Of a stretch of DNA of 6,225 nt, positions 5,412-6,225 are shown one piece after another. The notes under the pieces were generated by a model, which was given only the letters and a program-made list of their open reading frames with translations, was not told the DNA's origin and ran no database searches. Each line of letters begins with the position of its first letter. Position 1 is the first letter of the stretch. The translations under genes and the position numbers were made by a program. Source of the DNA: Nitrospirota bacterium (GTDB taxonomy: Bacteria; Nitrospirota; Leptospirillia; Leptospirillales; Leptospirillaceae); NCBI GenBank assembly GCA_021828525.1, contig JAJZGM010000078.1:1-6225 (forward strand), written 5' to 3'.

Positions 5412-6225
5412 CTAATCCTCATCCTCCTCCGGGCTGACGACCTCCACGCGGTAGTCTGTCCCCTCCCAGAGGTCGTCCTCCGGCCAGAAAAAGGTAAACA
5501 GGAGGAATTGTCCCTTCCGGAGCCCGGTCACCGGAAGAACGGCCCCGTAAAATCCCAGCCCCAGGGGGCGGGATGGGGTGTCCGTGGGATTGTCCCATCC
5601 GTCGATCCCCCAGTGGACAAGGGCCCGGCCTTCGAAGACGAAACGGACCTCCTGGCCCTCCGGGAGGGTCCGAACCTTGTGGCGGTGGCGCCAGAGGACC
5701 CAGGAGATCGTCGGCCGGACTCCTCCATACCTCTCCCAGGTCTTCTTCGGGCGGTCGACGGGATACTGCCGCTCGTGGCTATTTGCAAGCTTGATGAATT
5801 CGGCATGGGCCCAGACAAGGGGCATGGCCGATCCTGTCGGACGTCCCGGCCAGAGATCCCTCTCCGGGACCGGGACCGTGTCCCAGACCTGCTCCGGGAT
5901 GAGTCCGCCGGGGTTCGCCGTCTCCGCCATGGACCGGAGGTAGGGCAGGGGGCTTTCCCCCGCCGAAAGTGCCGCATGGCCCCTCTCTCCCGAGAGCAGG
6001 GGCCAGAGCCGTCCCCGGCCGGTCCCGTCGAAGGGATCCCCGTTGGCGTGCTCCCCGTATCCGTCCCCGTTGTAGCGGTACCAGGCGGGTCCGGCCGGAG
6101 TGTCGCAGCGGAGCAGGCCGTCGACCGCCCGCAGGGACTCCCGGACCGGATGGTCGGAAAACGACCGCAATCCGTATCTGACAAGCTGGAGAAAGTCGGT
6201 ACTGATCTGGTCGCAGGCCGGGAGG
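5412..6225 (-). CDS. GH15 glucoamylase-type glycoside hydrolase, C-terminal part only
   Basis: The frame is open to the window's right edge and gives 270 codons, the C-terminal third of a protein usually around 800 aa. The first visible residues (LPACDQISTDFLQLVRYGL) are already family sequence, so the apparent start at 6170 is internal. Recognisable blocks, numbered from the edge, are YRYNGDGYGEHANG (49-62), FDGTGRGRLWPLLSGERGH (65-83), IPEQVWD (109-115) with Glu111 in the position of the GH15 general base, and GRPTGSAMPLVWAHAEFIKL (127-146). A beta-rich tail follows from about residue 165 and contains VHWGIDGWDN and FTFFWPEDDLWEG, ending in an acidic PEEDED. Known reaction: removal of glucose from non-reducing ends of alpha-1,4-glucans; related members act on trehalose or glucodextran. 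Its general acid and any signal peptide lie outside the window, so location and exact substrate are undecided. It lies directly upstream of pfkB on the same strand, consistent with alpha-glucan breakdown feeding glycolysis. Confidence 0.93.
   Translation of the reverse strand, partial: LPACDQISTDFLQLVRYGLRSFSDHPVRESLRAVDGLLRCDTPAGPAWYRYNGDGYGEHANGDPFDGTGRGRLWPLLSGERGHAALSAGESPLPYLRSMAETANPGGLIPEQVWDTVPVPERDLWPGRPTGSAMPLVWAHAEFIKLANSHERQYPVDRPKKTWERYGGVRPTISWVLWRHRHKVRTLPEGQEVRFVFEGRALVHWGIDGWDNPTDTPSRPLGLGFYGAVLPVTGLRKGQFLLFTFFWPEDDLWEGTDYRVEVVSPEEDED

Noticed and set aside
4759..5415. Plus-strand ORF opposite pfkB (218 aa)
   Set aside because: It is antisense to a complete PfkB-family gene, with no domain pattern and no good start signal.

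Overview
The window is GC-rich bacterial DNA, almost entirely coding, with six recognisable genes: one on the plus strand at the left end and five on the minus strand. I see no RNA genes, insertion sequences, phage genes or CRISPR array. No gene here fixes the taxon. The combination of a COG3387-type glucoamylase, a PfkB-family sugar kinase, an EAL-HDOD protein and a UbiB kinase in GC-rich DNA would fit an acidophilic Nitrospirota (Leptospirillum-like) or a deltaproteobacterium-like lineage. That is a low-confidence guess from gene style only.

Left part (1-1548, plus): a UbiB/ABC1 atypical kinase, cut at its 5' end by the window edge, with the kinase-like motifs and two C-terminal membrane helices visible. 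It converges on the next gene across only 30 bases.

Middle part (1579-4140, minus, read right to left): a signalling cluster of three genes. First comes a 108-aa protein resembling a small domain found beside or within HD-GYP/HDOD proteins. Next is a stand-alone HDOD protein, probably starting at GTG. Last is an EAL-HDOD protein of the YuxH/CdgJ architecture. The gaps are 58 and 86 bases with no clear terminator, so one transcript is plausible. The EAL domain has ELL in place of EAL and has lost the normal loop 6, yet appears to keep every metal and catalytic residue I can align. It may still bind or hydrolyse cyclic di-GMP.

A 183-base gene-free stretch (4141-4323) separates this cluster from the metabolic genes. 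It contains several GC-rich dyads and is the likely site of the cluster promoter and of the end of the sugar-kinase transcript.

Right part (4324-6225, minus): the C-terminal third of a GH15 glucoamylase-type enzyme, cut by the window edge, lies upstream of a PfkB-family phosphofructokinase. Together they suggest breakdown of glycogen or another alpha-glucan followed by entry into glycolysis. A TATAGT box in the 128 bases between them could give the kinase its own promoter.

The most unusual non-coding signal is a 14-base exact direct repeat placed at the stop codon of both the EAL-HDOD gene and the sugar-kinase gene.
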